NCBI GenBank assembly: GCA_964019415.1
Contig: OZ025868.1
Location: 10,415,143-10,479,142 of the forward strand
DNA: 64,000 nucleotides
Reading direction: 5' to 3'
Source: Ianthella basta
Lineage: Eukaryota; Porifera; Demospongiae; Verongiida; Ianthellidae
In this document: positions 22,001-31,546 of the stretch, one piece after another
Numbering within the stretch: the first letter of the stretch is position 1
Layout of the letters: every line of letters starts with the position of its first letter
Position numbers and translations under genes: made by a program
The notes under the pieces: generated by a model
Seen by the model: only the letters and a program-made list of their open reading frames with translations
Database searches by the model: none
Told to the model about the DNA's origin: nothing

Positions 22001-22104
22001 TCTATATCGTATAACTAACTACTTGCCATGCTAACATATCAGTGTATAAGTATAGGGATGACCTCCAGTATTGGAGATGTATCCATTTTGGTTATTGAAT
22101 TGAT
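19065..22104 (+). mobile_element. Full-length RTE-like LINE with target duplication
   Basis: The element has a 90-bp 5' leader, one long ORF and a 106-bp 3' end without poly-A. It is flanked by ATTATTTACTCAGATTAG (19047-19064) and ATTATTTACTTTAGATTAG (22105-22123), a near-identical 18-19 bp repeat. That sequence occurs once at the equivalent place in other satellite copies, so it is a genuine target duplication. Downstream the satellite resumes (GTGGTGTACATTGTAACTTG). A single-ORF LINE with an APE endonuclease and no poly-A fits the RTE group. Confidence 0.75.
19155..21998 (+). CDS. LINE polyprotein: APE-type endonuclease plus reverse transcriptase
   Basis: An uninterrupted 947-codon frame from an ATG. 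Residues about 15-255 form an endonuclease/exonuclease/phosphatase domain with FGCWNVRTLN, catalytic-type Glu in SEAKVRG (E48), GDMNARVG, and the closing GSDHYLV (H250). A basic linker follows. The reverse transcriptase spans about 545-830, with EQGGFRTGRGCNDQI, AFVDLEKAYD, GVRQGCTLSPWLFN and FADD (D726, D727). The C-terminal region has YGCETWTL and ends in the basic block KRPRGRPRSRWTD. All catalytic motifs are present and there is no stop, so it may be functional. Such ORFs are sometimes annotated as craniofacial development protein 2-like; that host name would be misleading here. Confidence 0.92.
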   Translation: MSAKNYDSDLVSDISRFGCWNVRTLNGREQELVAEMKKYRLEVLGVSEAKVRGNGMRMIGDTTCVYSGVQTGRAKAGVAILLSERFGRFLKEWRCVDERIVMIRLKIEGMWVSVVQVYAPTEDCSDASKDEFYLRLQETVGRVVSGDLLVVMGDMNARVGDDTSIWGEVLGRYGEEVCNENGRRLLQFCNEYNLWISNTWFPHKRIHKYTWECRGRGLRSLIDYFLVGKEARKQVMDVKAVRGAEIGSDHYLVLMKIKLKARRVKNSSQVRGRQKIKIHNLKDDRVRREYQAVIAELYEEARAGGCASGKDVELAWKELKEGIVGAATKVCGTMRGRSGQVKRTRWWNEEVKSAVQKKKVLYKRLLDTGNVEARQRYNEAKLEARKLVRKAKNDEWVQFGKELEKDAKGNQPRFWARVNGNRMTKESMTRINGKNGQVLSEGAEVIGRWKEHFEELFHEVGEPLSDTQCSEAMQEDDMGIMKEEVRNGVKRLKMRKAPGICGILPEMLKAGGEVVIEWMADVFNLVWRVGVAPGDWKNAVVVPVHKKGSRLECANYRGISLMSIVGKVFARVLNERVKMATVDKVMDEQGGFRTGRGCNDQIFAVKQIVEKTIEKDKKTYMAFVDLEKAYDNVSREKLWKVLYAYGVKGRLLRAIQALYVNGRAKVKVGEMESELFEVHRGVRQGCTLSPWLFNVFIDSVTREARRQFLREVKLSTGDVGLLLFADDMVVMAESVEGLQHNLQVMSDVLSRWELRVNWRKTKVMRIARKREECEVKIDEEVIEQVDAMKYLGVMISSDGRMEKEVEARIGGATRVIGGLNDVVLRRKELSMSTKLKVVNATVMPTLLYGCETWTLSKQQQLKVQATQMKVLRQIEGVTRLDRMRNVDIREKLRQESVLDAVKRRQEKWRVRLEEMSNERLTKKVFVGEMEGKRPRGRPRSRWTDNFK

Positions 22105-22978
22105 ATTATTTACTTTAGATTAGTGGTGTACATTGTAACTTGCACTGTATATATTATTTACTTTAAATTAGTGGTGTATATTGTAACCTGCACTGTATAA
22201 ATCAACTAGCGCAGAAACTCTATTGGCACATGTGGTGGTGGCTACTGTAACTTGCACTGGTGGTCTTTTTCTATGACCAACTGCCACAGATACTCTTCTG
22301 GCACAGGTGGTGGTGGCTGCGATATTGTAACTTGCACTGTGTGGTGGTGGTGGCGGTGGTGTTTTTTCTAGAGCAATGGTGCATATACTGAATGCATGCA
22401 TTGTAACTTGCACTGTGTGGTGGTGGTGGTGGTCATTTTCATCTAGGAATGCATGTGGTGGTCATAATATTGTAACTTGCACTGTGTGGTGGTGGTAGTA
22501 GTATGTGGTAGCAGCGCCTAATGTGGTGGTCTGTTTTCTTGCAGCTGTAGCACATAATGTACTGCTCATTGCAACTTCCACTGTGGTGGTGGTGATGGTG
22601 GTTGTATTTATCTATTGGTGGTACAGTAGCTGGATATTGTGGCTGGATAGTTGTGAGCAGGTGTGCATGTGGGTGCTGCTCTGCTCCAGCATAGCGGCAA
22701 ATGCCTACAATTGGTGTCAAAATGTGATTGTTCAAAACAACGCCTCCATTTTGTGACTAATTAAGCAATCCTGCTAATGACATGAGCAAATGGGCCATCT
22801 AACTATGTCCACTTAGTATCACAACTTAGCGATACTGGGTTGGTGGGATATGCAATGAACCTCACTTTTCTTGGCCATTTTGCGACTAATTAAGAAATCC
22901 TGCTAATGACATGAACAGTCGGATTATCTGGCTAGGTCCACCAAGAGTCATGACTGAGCGGGCCTGGCTGGTTGAATA

Positions 22979-23742
22979 GAGAGTTTTAGATTGCCATTTA
23001 CGCCTAATGTCAAACGTGAAAACGTCACTAAACGTCACTAAATATCACGTGATCCCACGTTCACGTTAAGCTCTCGCGTATCCGTGCCACGTTTTTAACG
23101 GCTAGACCCCTTGCTAGCCGTAAGAATTTTGGTCGCCGTGCTTTTTGCCCTTGCTAGCCGTAAGAATTTTGGTCGCCGCGCTTTTTGCTCTTCTTTGTTT
23201 GTTTGCCGTTCTGTGAGTTGAATTGTGTACAATAACGTCTTGTGCAGCTATTCGAATGCCATTTACGTGGGATCCGAAGTCTTTCGCAGAGTAAAACTGC
23301 GTTATATGAGAGATGGTAAGTCTTGCGCTAACTTCGTTGTTCCTAGCCTTTTTCTGTGCAGGATTTCTCACTGGATGCCTTCAATCAGGTAGCCAGTGCC
23401 TTGGCAAGATGTTGCTAATTGCCCAGCAAAAGGTTCAAGTCGTTTTCGTCGCTGTTGACTCAAAGAGTCGGGGCTGCTATTTTCGTACATGGTCTCTTCC
23501 AGACTTCCTTGGAATGGAAAGACGAATGTGTGTCACTTCTAACAGTGCAGTCTACGGCTGAACAAACCTGAGTTTTGCCTCCATTCCAACTTTTGGACCC
23601 TGTAATCTTGTCGTACGTACGTACTTCTTTACACTCCAATCTAAAGTTACTTTTCTTCCATGCCTATGTGTACGTGAACGTGTAACGTGGTGACGTCACA
23701 CGGACGTTTGAGGTTAGGCGTATACGGCAATCTAAAACTCTC
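22979..23742. mobile_element. TA-flanked MITE in left arm of the palindrome
   Basis: The ends GAGAGTTTTAGATTGCC and GGCAATCTAAAACTCTC are a perfect 17-bp inverted pair that continues with mismatches for about 30 bp, and TA lies on both sides. The matching position in the right arm (about 25140) reads TGAATATATCATACACC in complement without the insertion. The interior contains a 27-bp tandem duplication (CTTGCTAGCCGTAAGAATTTTGGTCGCCG, twice at about 23110-23180) and a possible splice donor (GATGGTAAGT) near 23315, but no transposase. TA target and short ends suggest Tc1/mariner-type mobilisation. Confidence 0.7.
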
Positions 23743-24366
23743 TAATAAATCATACACCTCACATATGTCGGCCATTTTGAGACTAATTAAGAAATCCTGC
23801 TAATAACATAGGAAGGTGGACCACTTGGACGTGTCCACCAAGTTCCACATCTCAACGAGCCCAGTTGCATTAATATACAACATACCACTATGCATCAATA
23901 TAAATGTGCCCTACATTAAGTGTTCTCCTATGTGCATTTATATTAGCATTTTGCAGGCTGCTTGTAGAAGAATGAAGACTTAATTAAAAATTCCGTCTCA
24001 TTTAAAAGTCTTAAAATCTCCCATACTTCAAAGCCATACCTACCACATGTTCATGAGGGCCGCCAACCCCCCTTGGGAGTTATTTATACAGTGCAAGTTA
24101 CAATATACACCACTAATCTATAGTAAATAATATAAATACAGTGCAAGTTACAATATACACCACTAATCTAAAGTAAATAATATAATATAATATAAATAAA
24201 TAAATAATTCCCAGGGGGTTGGCAGTCCTCATGAACATGTGCTAGGTATGGCTTTGAAGTATGGGAGATTTTAAGACTTTTAAATGAGATGGAATATTTA
24301 ATTAAGTCTTCATTCTTCTATAAGCAGCCTGCAAAATGCTAATATAAATGCACATAGGAGGACACT

Positions 24367-24978
24367 TAATGCATAGGCGTAGGAACCATGGGGGCCGTGG
24401 GGGCCATGGCCCCCCCAGATTTCACAAGGGGGGGACCAGGCCCCCATAGATGTTTAGCCCTGGCTCACCTCTGCAATCTTTGATCAGTAAATGCTATTAA
24501 ATGCTCAGGCCATCTCACCAAAGTATACAGAAAGATTCCGCAGCATTTTCGTTCGGATCTATATCCAACAAAACCTGTTGTTCAAAATTCTGGTTTAGTG
24601 GTTTGCTTGGAAGCCATTTTACTGGTTGCGCAATTGACACGTGACCTGAATATGAATATAATATCCTACCGCGCTATAATATTTGTTTGTCTCAGCAATC
24701 TCTCCTAAGTTTTCTGGAAAAGCCAGCAAAGAGAAGAAAAATCAATGCAACCAACAGGTGGCATTGCTTTTGGCATCATAGCTGTTAATGAAATGTAAAT
24801 TACTAATAGAGGAGTATGCAGATCTGTAACTGAGCTCATGGGGTTTGCACTCTCATTCCCTACTAAATTTACATAGCCTCAAAAAATTTTTCGCTCGCTT
24901 TGCTCGCGAATCTACCTCTGGTGTACCTGCTATCTTCGGCCCCCCTAGTTTTGAAAGTGTTCCTATGCCCCTGTAATG
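24367..24978. mobile_element. hAT-like MITE with 5-bp TAATG duplication in right arm of the palindrome
   Basis: The element (24372-24973, 602 bp) starts CATAGGCGTAGGAACC and ends GTTCCTATGCCCCTG, an imperfect inverted pair. TAATG flanks both sides (24367-24371 and 24974-24978). Related uninterrupted sequence at 49065-49085 reads ACACTTAATGTATGG, with TAATG once, confirming insertion and duplication. CA/TG-ended CAGGGGC-type termini are typical of hAT elements, although most duplicate 8 bp. Near the left end is a strong GGGGGCC/GGCCCCC palindrome. Confidence 0.75.
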
Positions 24979-25755
24979 TATGGGGCATTTATATTGATGC
25001 ATAGTGGTATCTTGTATATTAATGCAAATGGGCTTGTTGAGATGTGAAACTTGGTGGACACGTTCAGTCCACCTTCTTATGTTATTAGCAGGATTTCTTT
25101 ATTAGTCTCACAATGGCCAACATATGTGAGGTGTATGATATATTCAATCAGCTAGGCCCACTCAGTCATGACACTTGGTGGACCTAGCCAGATAATCCGA
25201 CTGTTTATGTCATTAACAGGATTTCTTAATTAGTCGCAAAATGGCCGAGAAAAGTGAGGTTCATTGCATATCCCACCAACCCAGTCCCGCAAAGTAGTGA
25301 TACTAGGTGGACATAGTTAGATGGCCCATTTGCTCATGTCATTAGCAGGATTGCTTAATTAGTCACAAAATGGAGGCGTTGTTTTGAACAATCACATTTT
25401 GACACCAATTGTAGGCATTTGCCGCTATGCTGGAGCAGAGCAGCACCCACATATACACTTGCTCACAACTATTCAGCCACAATATCCAGCTACTGTACCA
25501 CCAATAGATAAATACAACCACCATCACCACCACCACAGTGGAAGTTGTAATGAGTAGTATATTATGTGCTAGAGCTGCAAGAAAACAGACCACCACATTA
25601 GGCGCTGCTACCACATACTACTACCACCACAACACAGTGCAAGCTACAATATTACGGCCACCATATGCATTCCTAGATGGAAATGACTGCCACCACCACC
25701 GCCACACAGTGCAAATTACAATGCATACATTCAGTATATGCACCATTGCTCTAGA

Positions 25756-25881
25756 AACAAGTATTTCGAGTTAAAAACTCGTGGGGCTGCCGCCCAACTG
25801 GAAATACTTGCTCCCTTCGGTCGCAGCTCTATCACTCACAATAGATAAACATGACATTCACACCACTATCACCAGACACGA

Positions 25882-25954
<73 letters not shown>

Positions 25955-26490
25955 GCACACATGCACACACATGCACACACGCACACACATGCACAGAGAA
26001 ATCTCCAGCAACAACAGACACATGACTGCTTATATCACATGCATTTACAATGAGTAATTACAGACACATAATGTACCAAGGAACCTACAGTCGCCAGAGT
26101 AGCTAGTGGTCTGTGATGGCAAAAGCTACGTACGTTTGCTACAGCGCAGTACGCGTGGGCCAGGTTCTGAAGAGCATTCAGAAGGGCAACCGTGTGAGTT
26201 AAGCTTTTCAACGCTACAAATGGTTGAAGAATGTTAGGGTCTATATATCACGGCGTTCACCAGTTTCTACGTTGCTCCTGTCATGTGTTCCAGGCGGCGG
26301 AGTGAAGTCCTCCGAGGCGGGCGCGGCCATTATCGAAGAAGGCGTGGGGCGACGTCGATGACCTGTTGGGCGCTGTCTCGAAGCTGTGTCTTTGCCCGTC
26401 GACCAGAAGTGCTGTAGGGGTCTGTTCCAGGATCAGAGGCGGAAGAAAATGTCCAAAGTTCGCTAAGACGTCGTTTAGAAGCTGGTTTTC
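25756..26490 (+). mobile_element. HCE element copy C, 3' truncated
   Basis: 5' hairpin, CA tract (25885-25995) and conserved block are present. The copy breaks off at GCTGGTTTTC (26490) and passes into the centre of the foldback hairpin (CATGCCATTGAATTGAGAG). It inserted into foldback sequence at CTCTAGAA, which is uninterrupted at about 22360 and 50190. The missing 3' end indicates a later deletion. Confidence 0.75.
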
Positions 26491-26840
26491 CATGCCATTG
26501 AATTGAGAGTGCATGGGAAGAAATTCAATGGCATGCCCTTAGGCAAGTTATAAATGCTTGCTGCAGCGTGCATTCCAATGGCAGAGGTGCAGGTTCTGAC
26601 CGGCTGTAACTTGCATGTGCTGGCCCGGAGCCACTGTAACTTGCACTGGTGGTCTTTTTCAATGACCAACTAGCGCAGATACTCTACTGGCACATGTGGT
26701 GGTGGCTACTGTAACTTGCACTGGTGGTCTTTTTCTATGACCAACTGACGCAGATACTCTACTGGCACAGGTGGTGGTATTTATTTATTTATTTATTTAT
26801 ATTATTTACTTTAGATTAGTGGTGTATATTGTAACTTGCA

Positions 26841-26887
<47 letters not shown>

Positions 26888-26892
26888 ATACT
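26491..26892 (+). repeat. Foldback-family fragment and (TA)n
   Basis: Half of the CTGCAGCAAGC hairpin (to about 26565) is followed by three 75-bp satellite units (26605-26780), the AT-rich end TTTATATTATTTACTTTAGATTAGTGGTGTATATTGTAACTTG, and a (TA)n tract at 26846-26892. Confidence 0.7.
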
Positions 26893-27130
26893 ATATTGCT
26901 GAAAATATTGCAAACTACCGCATAGAAACTGCAGACTACTGTACGTACTGTCTTTGTGGGTACCAGATCACCGCTCCATTACGATACTACGGGTACGCAT
27001 ACAGATACGGAATGGGTATGAATGTGGACGTAATCGAAGCTATGTATGATGTTGATACGGGTCAAGCTACAGGCATAGTATAACAACGTACATGCTGTAG
27101 TACAGAGTGCAATAGAAGCGCTAACGTTTT

Positions 27131-27996
27131 GGGGCGCCAAAGGCGCCCCTATATTGTTTTCAGATTTAGGTATTAGTATGGCTTAATGTTTGTATATATA
27201 TATTTGTCATTTTGCAAATGGCGGCGCTCATGTCATTCTTACAAAGCTTAAAATCATCTCTAATGGCGTTTCGCCGTATCTTAATCGAACGAAATGTGTT
27301 CAAGAAGATGTGTTAATAGAGTGATACTCATAAAAAGCCTAACGAAAGACTCTTCTGCGAGACATGGCTACAATTATCACTGACGGACATCGTAAAATGG
27401 CTGCACTCGACTCTCTCTGTTTGATAGGCTCATAATCATCTTTCTTCGTATTTCTCCGTGTATCCAAAGAGGGCAAAGTCTTTCTTGAACACATTTAAGT
27501 AATTGTGTTGTAGTAGAGAGCTTATCTAGCTATTCTCCTGCGAGGTACAGCCCCAAATACAACAGAGATCAAACCACCCGTTGGCCCGTGAGAGACAAAT
27601 TGAATCATGGTATTACCACTTAGGGTAGCGTTTTTAGCCAGCCCACTCCTCCTCCAGGCGCAAAGCAACATGTATATCCTCATTCAGAATGTTATGTAGA
27701 TCAAAAAGCATCAGCAAAGCATTTTGACAGTTTGGTAGCTAGGGGTGCTTTCACTGGATGACTTCCTGGTCTGGGGACTTGAAACTTTGCAACCCCAGCA
27801 GTCTATGGCATAGTGATGTGTAGTGCATTGCAAAAAGTAATTGCCCCCTTTCATAGTGAAGTATCTTTCAGACCAGCAGCAATGCTGCATACCCAACTGT
27901 CAGAACTATTGAACATACACAGGGAAGTTGTTAGCAAGTAGTTCCGGTTCAGGGGCGCCCCGGCGCCCCACGAGTTTTTAACTTGAAATACTTGTT
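27131..27996 (-). mobile_element. HCE-related element F: same ends, different interior
   Basis: On the minus strand it starts AACAAGTATTTCAAGTTAAA with the inner hairpin GGGGCGCCGGGGCGCCCC (27950-27996), and ends AAACAATATAGGGGCGCC-TTT-GGCGCCCC (27131-27160). Both ends are clearly of the HCE type, but the 0.75-kb interior has no CA tract and no similarity to the HCE core. An interior frame (27711-27896, minus) is Cys/His-rich (QHCCWSERYF, CWGCKVSS) but unrecognised. Shared ends with exchanged interiors are common in rolling-circle elements. Confidence 0.65.
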
Positions 27997-28725
27997 GTGC
28001 ATTCCTGACCTAAAGCGAGCCTCAGAAGATCCCAGAGAGCAGAGAGTCTTCATATTGCTGGATAAACTTTGAGACACCGACTGTAGTGGGACTGTGTCCT
28101 TCAGTCCAGCAGTGGGCAATTTCTGCTTATCTATTCCCCAAATGCTGGTAGTAGAGAGCCCTCTGCTTCTCCTAATCCGAAACAAGATCGTAGAGACTTC
28201 AGAGATGAAGAGTGAAGGCAACCAGCGCAACACATGCAAGAATAACAGTCGCAACAATGCCAGAAACAAATTCAGAAAGCTAGCTGATCACTTTTACCCT
28301 TCATGAAGAAGATTTAAAGGGCTAAGTAATCATTTCTGTGATTGACACCTTCAAACCATAGTAATTCCTTATGGGCTTTCGTTAAGTAAGGGCGCATGTA
28401 TGGGCATACGTACGACTACTTATGGGGTAACTTGCACGCATGCGTATGCCCGTAGATGGTAACTTCTATCTTCAATGTACCATTTGATGTAGTACTCTAC
28501 AATGGAAGAGTGCAAAATGGGCACCCCCCCCCCCCCCCCCCCCCTCCCAGTTGGTCATTGGAAGTTTGAAGCGCACATGCCACATGCTAAAGGTGAGTGC
28601 ATATAAACTGCAAACTACATCTACCCTCAGTTCTCAGGTCATATATATTCACAGTACACCACTTAACAGTAATTTATTGTTGGTTGCCATGGCGACACCA
28701 GAAACATCCTAGCAAAACACTGAGA
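27997..28725. other. Unassigned sequence with poly-C run
   Basis: No gene or shared repeat recognised. A run of about 19 C bases at 28526-28544 is present. CpG-containing CGTACG motifs near 28405 are isolated. Confidence 0.4.
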
Positions 28726-28880
28726 TACTGTCTATTTACGGTTGCTTGGAACACCTATGAATTAGGCATTTCACGTGCTAGTCATTCGGACCAATGAAAT
28801 TCGATGACATCGTAAAAGAGTGCGTATTTGAATGACGCAAACGATTTTAAAATGTCTGTTCCTTACTCAGTGGACTTGTG

Positions 28881-29819
28881 ATGGAGAATCCTGTGGCTTT
28901 ATCTGTACGACAAATTGTCGTACAGAAGTATTCGTGTAGGTTAAGTGTCAGCCTATCGACAGTGTGCAGGATTGTTAATCTGTACAACAGAATGGATCAC
29001 GTATTGCCTCAGCCACAACAGCGCGGACATTGCCGTCTTCTTGGGAGCCGGGAAGAGGACGTCCTCATGGAATGCCTGTTGGAAGATCCAGGAATATACC
29101 TAAACGAACTCCAGCACAAGCTGTATCAACGTGCTGCTGTACTTGCCAGCCTTCCAACCATTTGCAATACAATACGTCATCTGGGGTACACTTGTAAGAG
29201 AATTCGGCATGTTGTGCAAGCTCAAGATGTGATGAGAAGAGCTGAGTTCATGGCTGAAATGTCCTGTCTACAAGCAGATATGATGATATGGATAGATGAG
29301 ACTGGCTCAGACCATAGAGTATCATCATGTTGCTTTGGCTATCACCTAAGGGGGCTTACACCAACTGACACTGTCCTGTCAATTCGTGGAGAATGCCTTT
29401 CAGCTGTGGTAGCAATGTGTACCAGAGGAATTGAGGACATTGACATTTGTGAGGGCACTACAAATGGCGAAAAATTTGCACATTTTTTGGAGAGATGCAT
29501 TGTGCCAATATTACAGCCATTCAATGGCAGTAATCTTAGGTCAATAGTTGTTCTTGATAATGCATCAATTCACCACATTGAGAGAATACAACATCTGATT
29601 GGTGCTACTGGAGCACTCATCCGTTATCTACCACCATATAGCCCAGATTTAAACCCAATTGAAGAATTGTTCGCACAAGTCAAACAGTTCTTGAGGGGGA
29701 ACCACCTGGCTTACCACTGTGCATCAGAGCCCAGAGTAATGCTGATGGCTGCCTTTAACTCTGTAGAACCTGTGGACTGTCTGAATTACATAGAACATGC
29801 TGGCTACATGTTTGAATGA
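28881..29819 (+). CDS. IS630-type DD34E transposase
   Basis: A single 312-codon frame from the ATG at 28881; an in-frame GTG just upstream is not needed. The N-terminal 60 residues contain helix-turn-helix-like sequence (SVRQIVVQKYS, SVSLSTVCRIVNLY). The DDE core has WIDETGSD (D139), VVLDNASIHH (D226) and YSPDLNPIEELF (E261), with 34 residues between the second Asp and Glu. It would cut and join at TA sites using the flanking inverted repeats. No stops or frameshifts, so it may be active. The N-terminal DNA-binding region is slightly short for the family, so an additional upstream exon is possible. Confidence 0.88.
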   Translation: MENPVALSVRQIVVQKYSCRLSVSLSTVCRIVNLYNRMDHVLPQPQQRGHCRLLGSREEDVLMECLLEDPGIYLNELQHKLYQRAAVLASLPTICNTIRHLGYTCKRIRHVVQAQDVMRRAEFMAEMSCLQADMMIWIDETGSDHRVSSCCFGYHLRGLTPTDTVLSIRGECLSAVVAMCTRGIEDIDICEGTTNGEKFAHFLERCIVPILQPFNGSNLRSIVVLDNASIHHIERIQHLIGATGALIRYLPPYSPDLNPIEELFAQVKQFLRGNHLAYHCASEPRVMLMAAFNSVEPVDCLNYIEHAGYMFE

Positions 29820-30171
29820 ACACTTATATTCCACTTGTAATTGATCATGCATGATACTGTTAATTCAGTGATGAATCTGCACGGCTATAAAATCGTGCAA
29901 TGCATATACACTAGCTGCATGAGTTATGAATGAGATGATTATCATGTAATTCATTGAATTGAATGGAGCACAATACATGGAACAAAGCATATTAACTTCT
30001 GTAACAGTAAATGTTATGCATGCATGGTAAAAGGGAAACAAAACAATGCAACACAACACAAACATTACATCAAGCTATATAATTATTCACAAACAAATGA
30101 CATTGACTCTTTTGCATGAATAACACAATAGCAGCATACAGACAATACTATAGACCTATCAGTGAGTATCT

Positions 30172-31421
30172 CTAGTTCAACACATCCAATTGCTTAAGCA
30201 ATGAGCTGCATCTCTTTTCAAACTGGTCAACTGTAATGGCACCCTTCTCAAACATTGCATGCGCCAACTGTAAATTCTGCAGCAGCTTTCCTTGAAGGTC
30301 GATCCTCCTTTCTGGGGACACTGCAGTGTGTACATGTTTAGTTGGAGTGCAACTTGGGTCATCAGATGTGGGTTTCTGCGCTGCAGTCACACTGTTGGCT
30401 AGTTTCGTGGAAGGCCATTGTCATTGCTTCAGTACCTTGTCTTGGATTTTTGACCCTGTCTTGTGGCTGCTTCCAAATTGAGCCAAGTGGGGGTTCCTCG
30501 AGGCTGGTGTGCTTTTGCTGACAATTACTTCAGCCCATAATTTGCATTGCATTTTGGTGTACTTGTCACCATGCTTCTTCTTCAACTCATTGGCAATGCC
30601 GTCAACGATTTCCGCTCTGAATTCTACAGAATTCACTGCCTTCTTTCGCTTGGCAACAGGAGGTGCATCGTCCTCGTTCTCCTCCTCTTCCTCCTTGTTA
30701 CCATAGCATCACAAATACCTGCCTTCTTTAGCAACCTGGCACAATTTCTCTTTAAACTCATCATTCCTTGGAAAGCTCATCCATGTATTGCCTTCATAGT
30801 AGCCAACTTCAAAGTTTAGATCAAAATGCACAACGTTCTTTCCAACCTTGTCAAATATCACCTTGCGCAGCTCTTTCTCACTGTCTACACTTGTGAGAAC
30901 ATCAATCTGAAAAACCTTATACTCCCCCTTCTTAGCTGGATTAATCATTTTTAAAGTACTGTATGCCCATTAGATGAAGATGCACCGTCACTGTGGCTTA
31001 CTTGCAAAGTAGATGGCGCCGCACCGTGGGTCCCTTGTGAAGATGGCACCGCAACTTGTGAAGATGGCACCGCACCGCGGGTCCCTTGTGAAGATGGCAC
31101 CGCAACTTGTGAAGATGGCGTCGCACCGTGGGTCCCTTGTGAAGATGGTGCCATAACTTGCGAAGATGGCGCTGCACCGTGGGTCCCTTGTGAAGATGGT
31201 GCCGCAACGTGGGTCCCTTGTGAAGATGGTGCCGCAACGTGGGTCCCTTGTGCAGATGACGCCGCACCGTGGGTCCCTTGTGAATATGGCGCCGCGCCGT
31301 GGGTCCCTTGTGAAGATGGTGCCACAACTTGTGAAGATGACACCGTATGGGCCACTTGCGAAGATGGCGCTGCTTGGTTGTTGGTGGTTGTGGTAACGTT
31401 AATTACTGGGGGTGTCGACAT
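30172..31421 (-). CDS. Accessory gene of the IS630-type transposon, probably multi-exon
   Basis: Minus-strand coding segments run in one direction across several frames, implying introns. ATG at 31421 starts MSTPPVINVTTTTNNQ and an SSQGTHGAA repeat region (31050-31400). Then come IDVLTSVDSEKELRKVIFDK and FEVGYYEGNTWMSFP (30709-30948). A KEEEEENEDDAPPVAKRKK acidic-to-basic stretch follows, with RAEIVDGIANELKKKHGDKY and MQCKLWAEVIVSKSTP (30421-30690). The last segment, RIDLQGKLLQNLQLAHAMFE and ITVDQFEKRCSSLLKQLD (30172-30330), is a short helical pair. This kind of C-terminus recurs, as I remember it, in uncharacterised sponge proteins. The function is unknown; a nuclear, DNA-binding accessory role is inference. 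Exact splice sites are not determined. Confidence 0.55.
31020..31365. repeat. Coding minisatellite in the accessory gene
   Basis: About ten units of 30 or 51 bp built from CCGTGGGTCCCTTGTGAAGATGG-like sequence encode SSQGTHGAAP repeats on the minus strand. Unit sizes are multiples of three, so the frame is kept, which argues that the gene was under coding constraint when the array expanded. Confidence 0.75.
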
Positions 31422-31546
31422 GACTGTCAATAGACGTAAAAGAAGCAACTGTTCTGGAGCGAGACAAACTAGAATCTTCCATGACTGATCCAACCATTCA
31501 ACCAACTAGGGGTAACTGCAGACCACAAACTGGCACGTGCACCGAA

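Larger units (their letters stand above)
22105..25755. repeat. Large imperfect palindrome of two foldback-family copies
   Basis: Two copies of the satellite/foldback family meet head to head at an AT-rich centre (about 24070-24190) made of CAGTGCAAGTTACAATATAC units. The left arm segments 22450-22975 and 23770-24070 pair with right arm 25720-25135 and 25135-24195 respectively. The left arm is interrupted by a MITE at 22979-23742 and the right arm by a different MITE at 24372-24973. Each arm therefore supplies the empty site for the other's insertion. The outer left part (22200-22440) carries the 75-bp tandem units. The outer right end is cut by HCE copy C at 25756. Confidence 0.75.
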
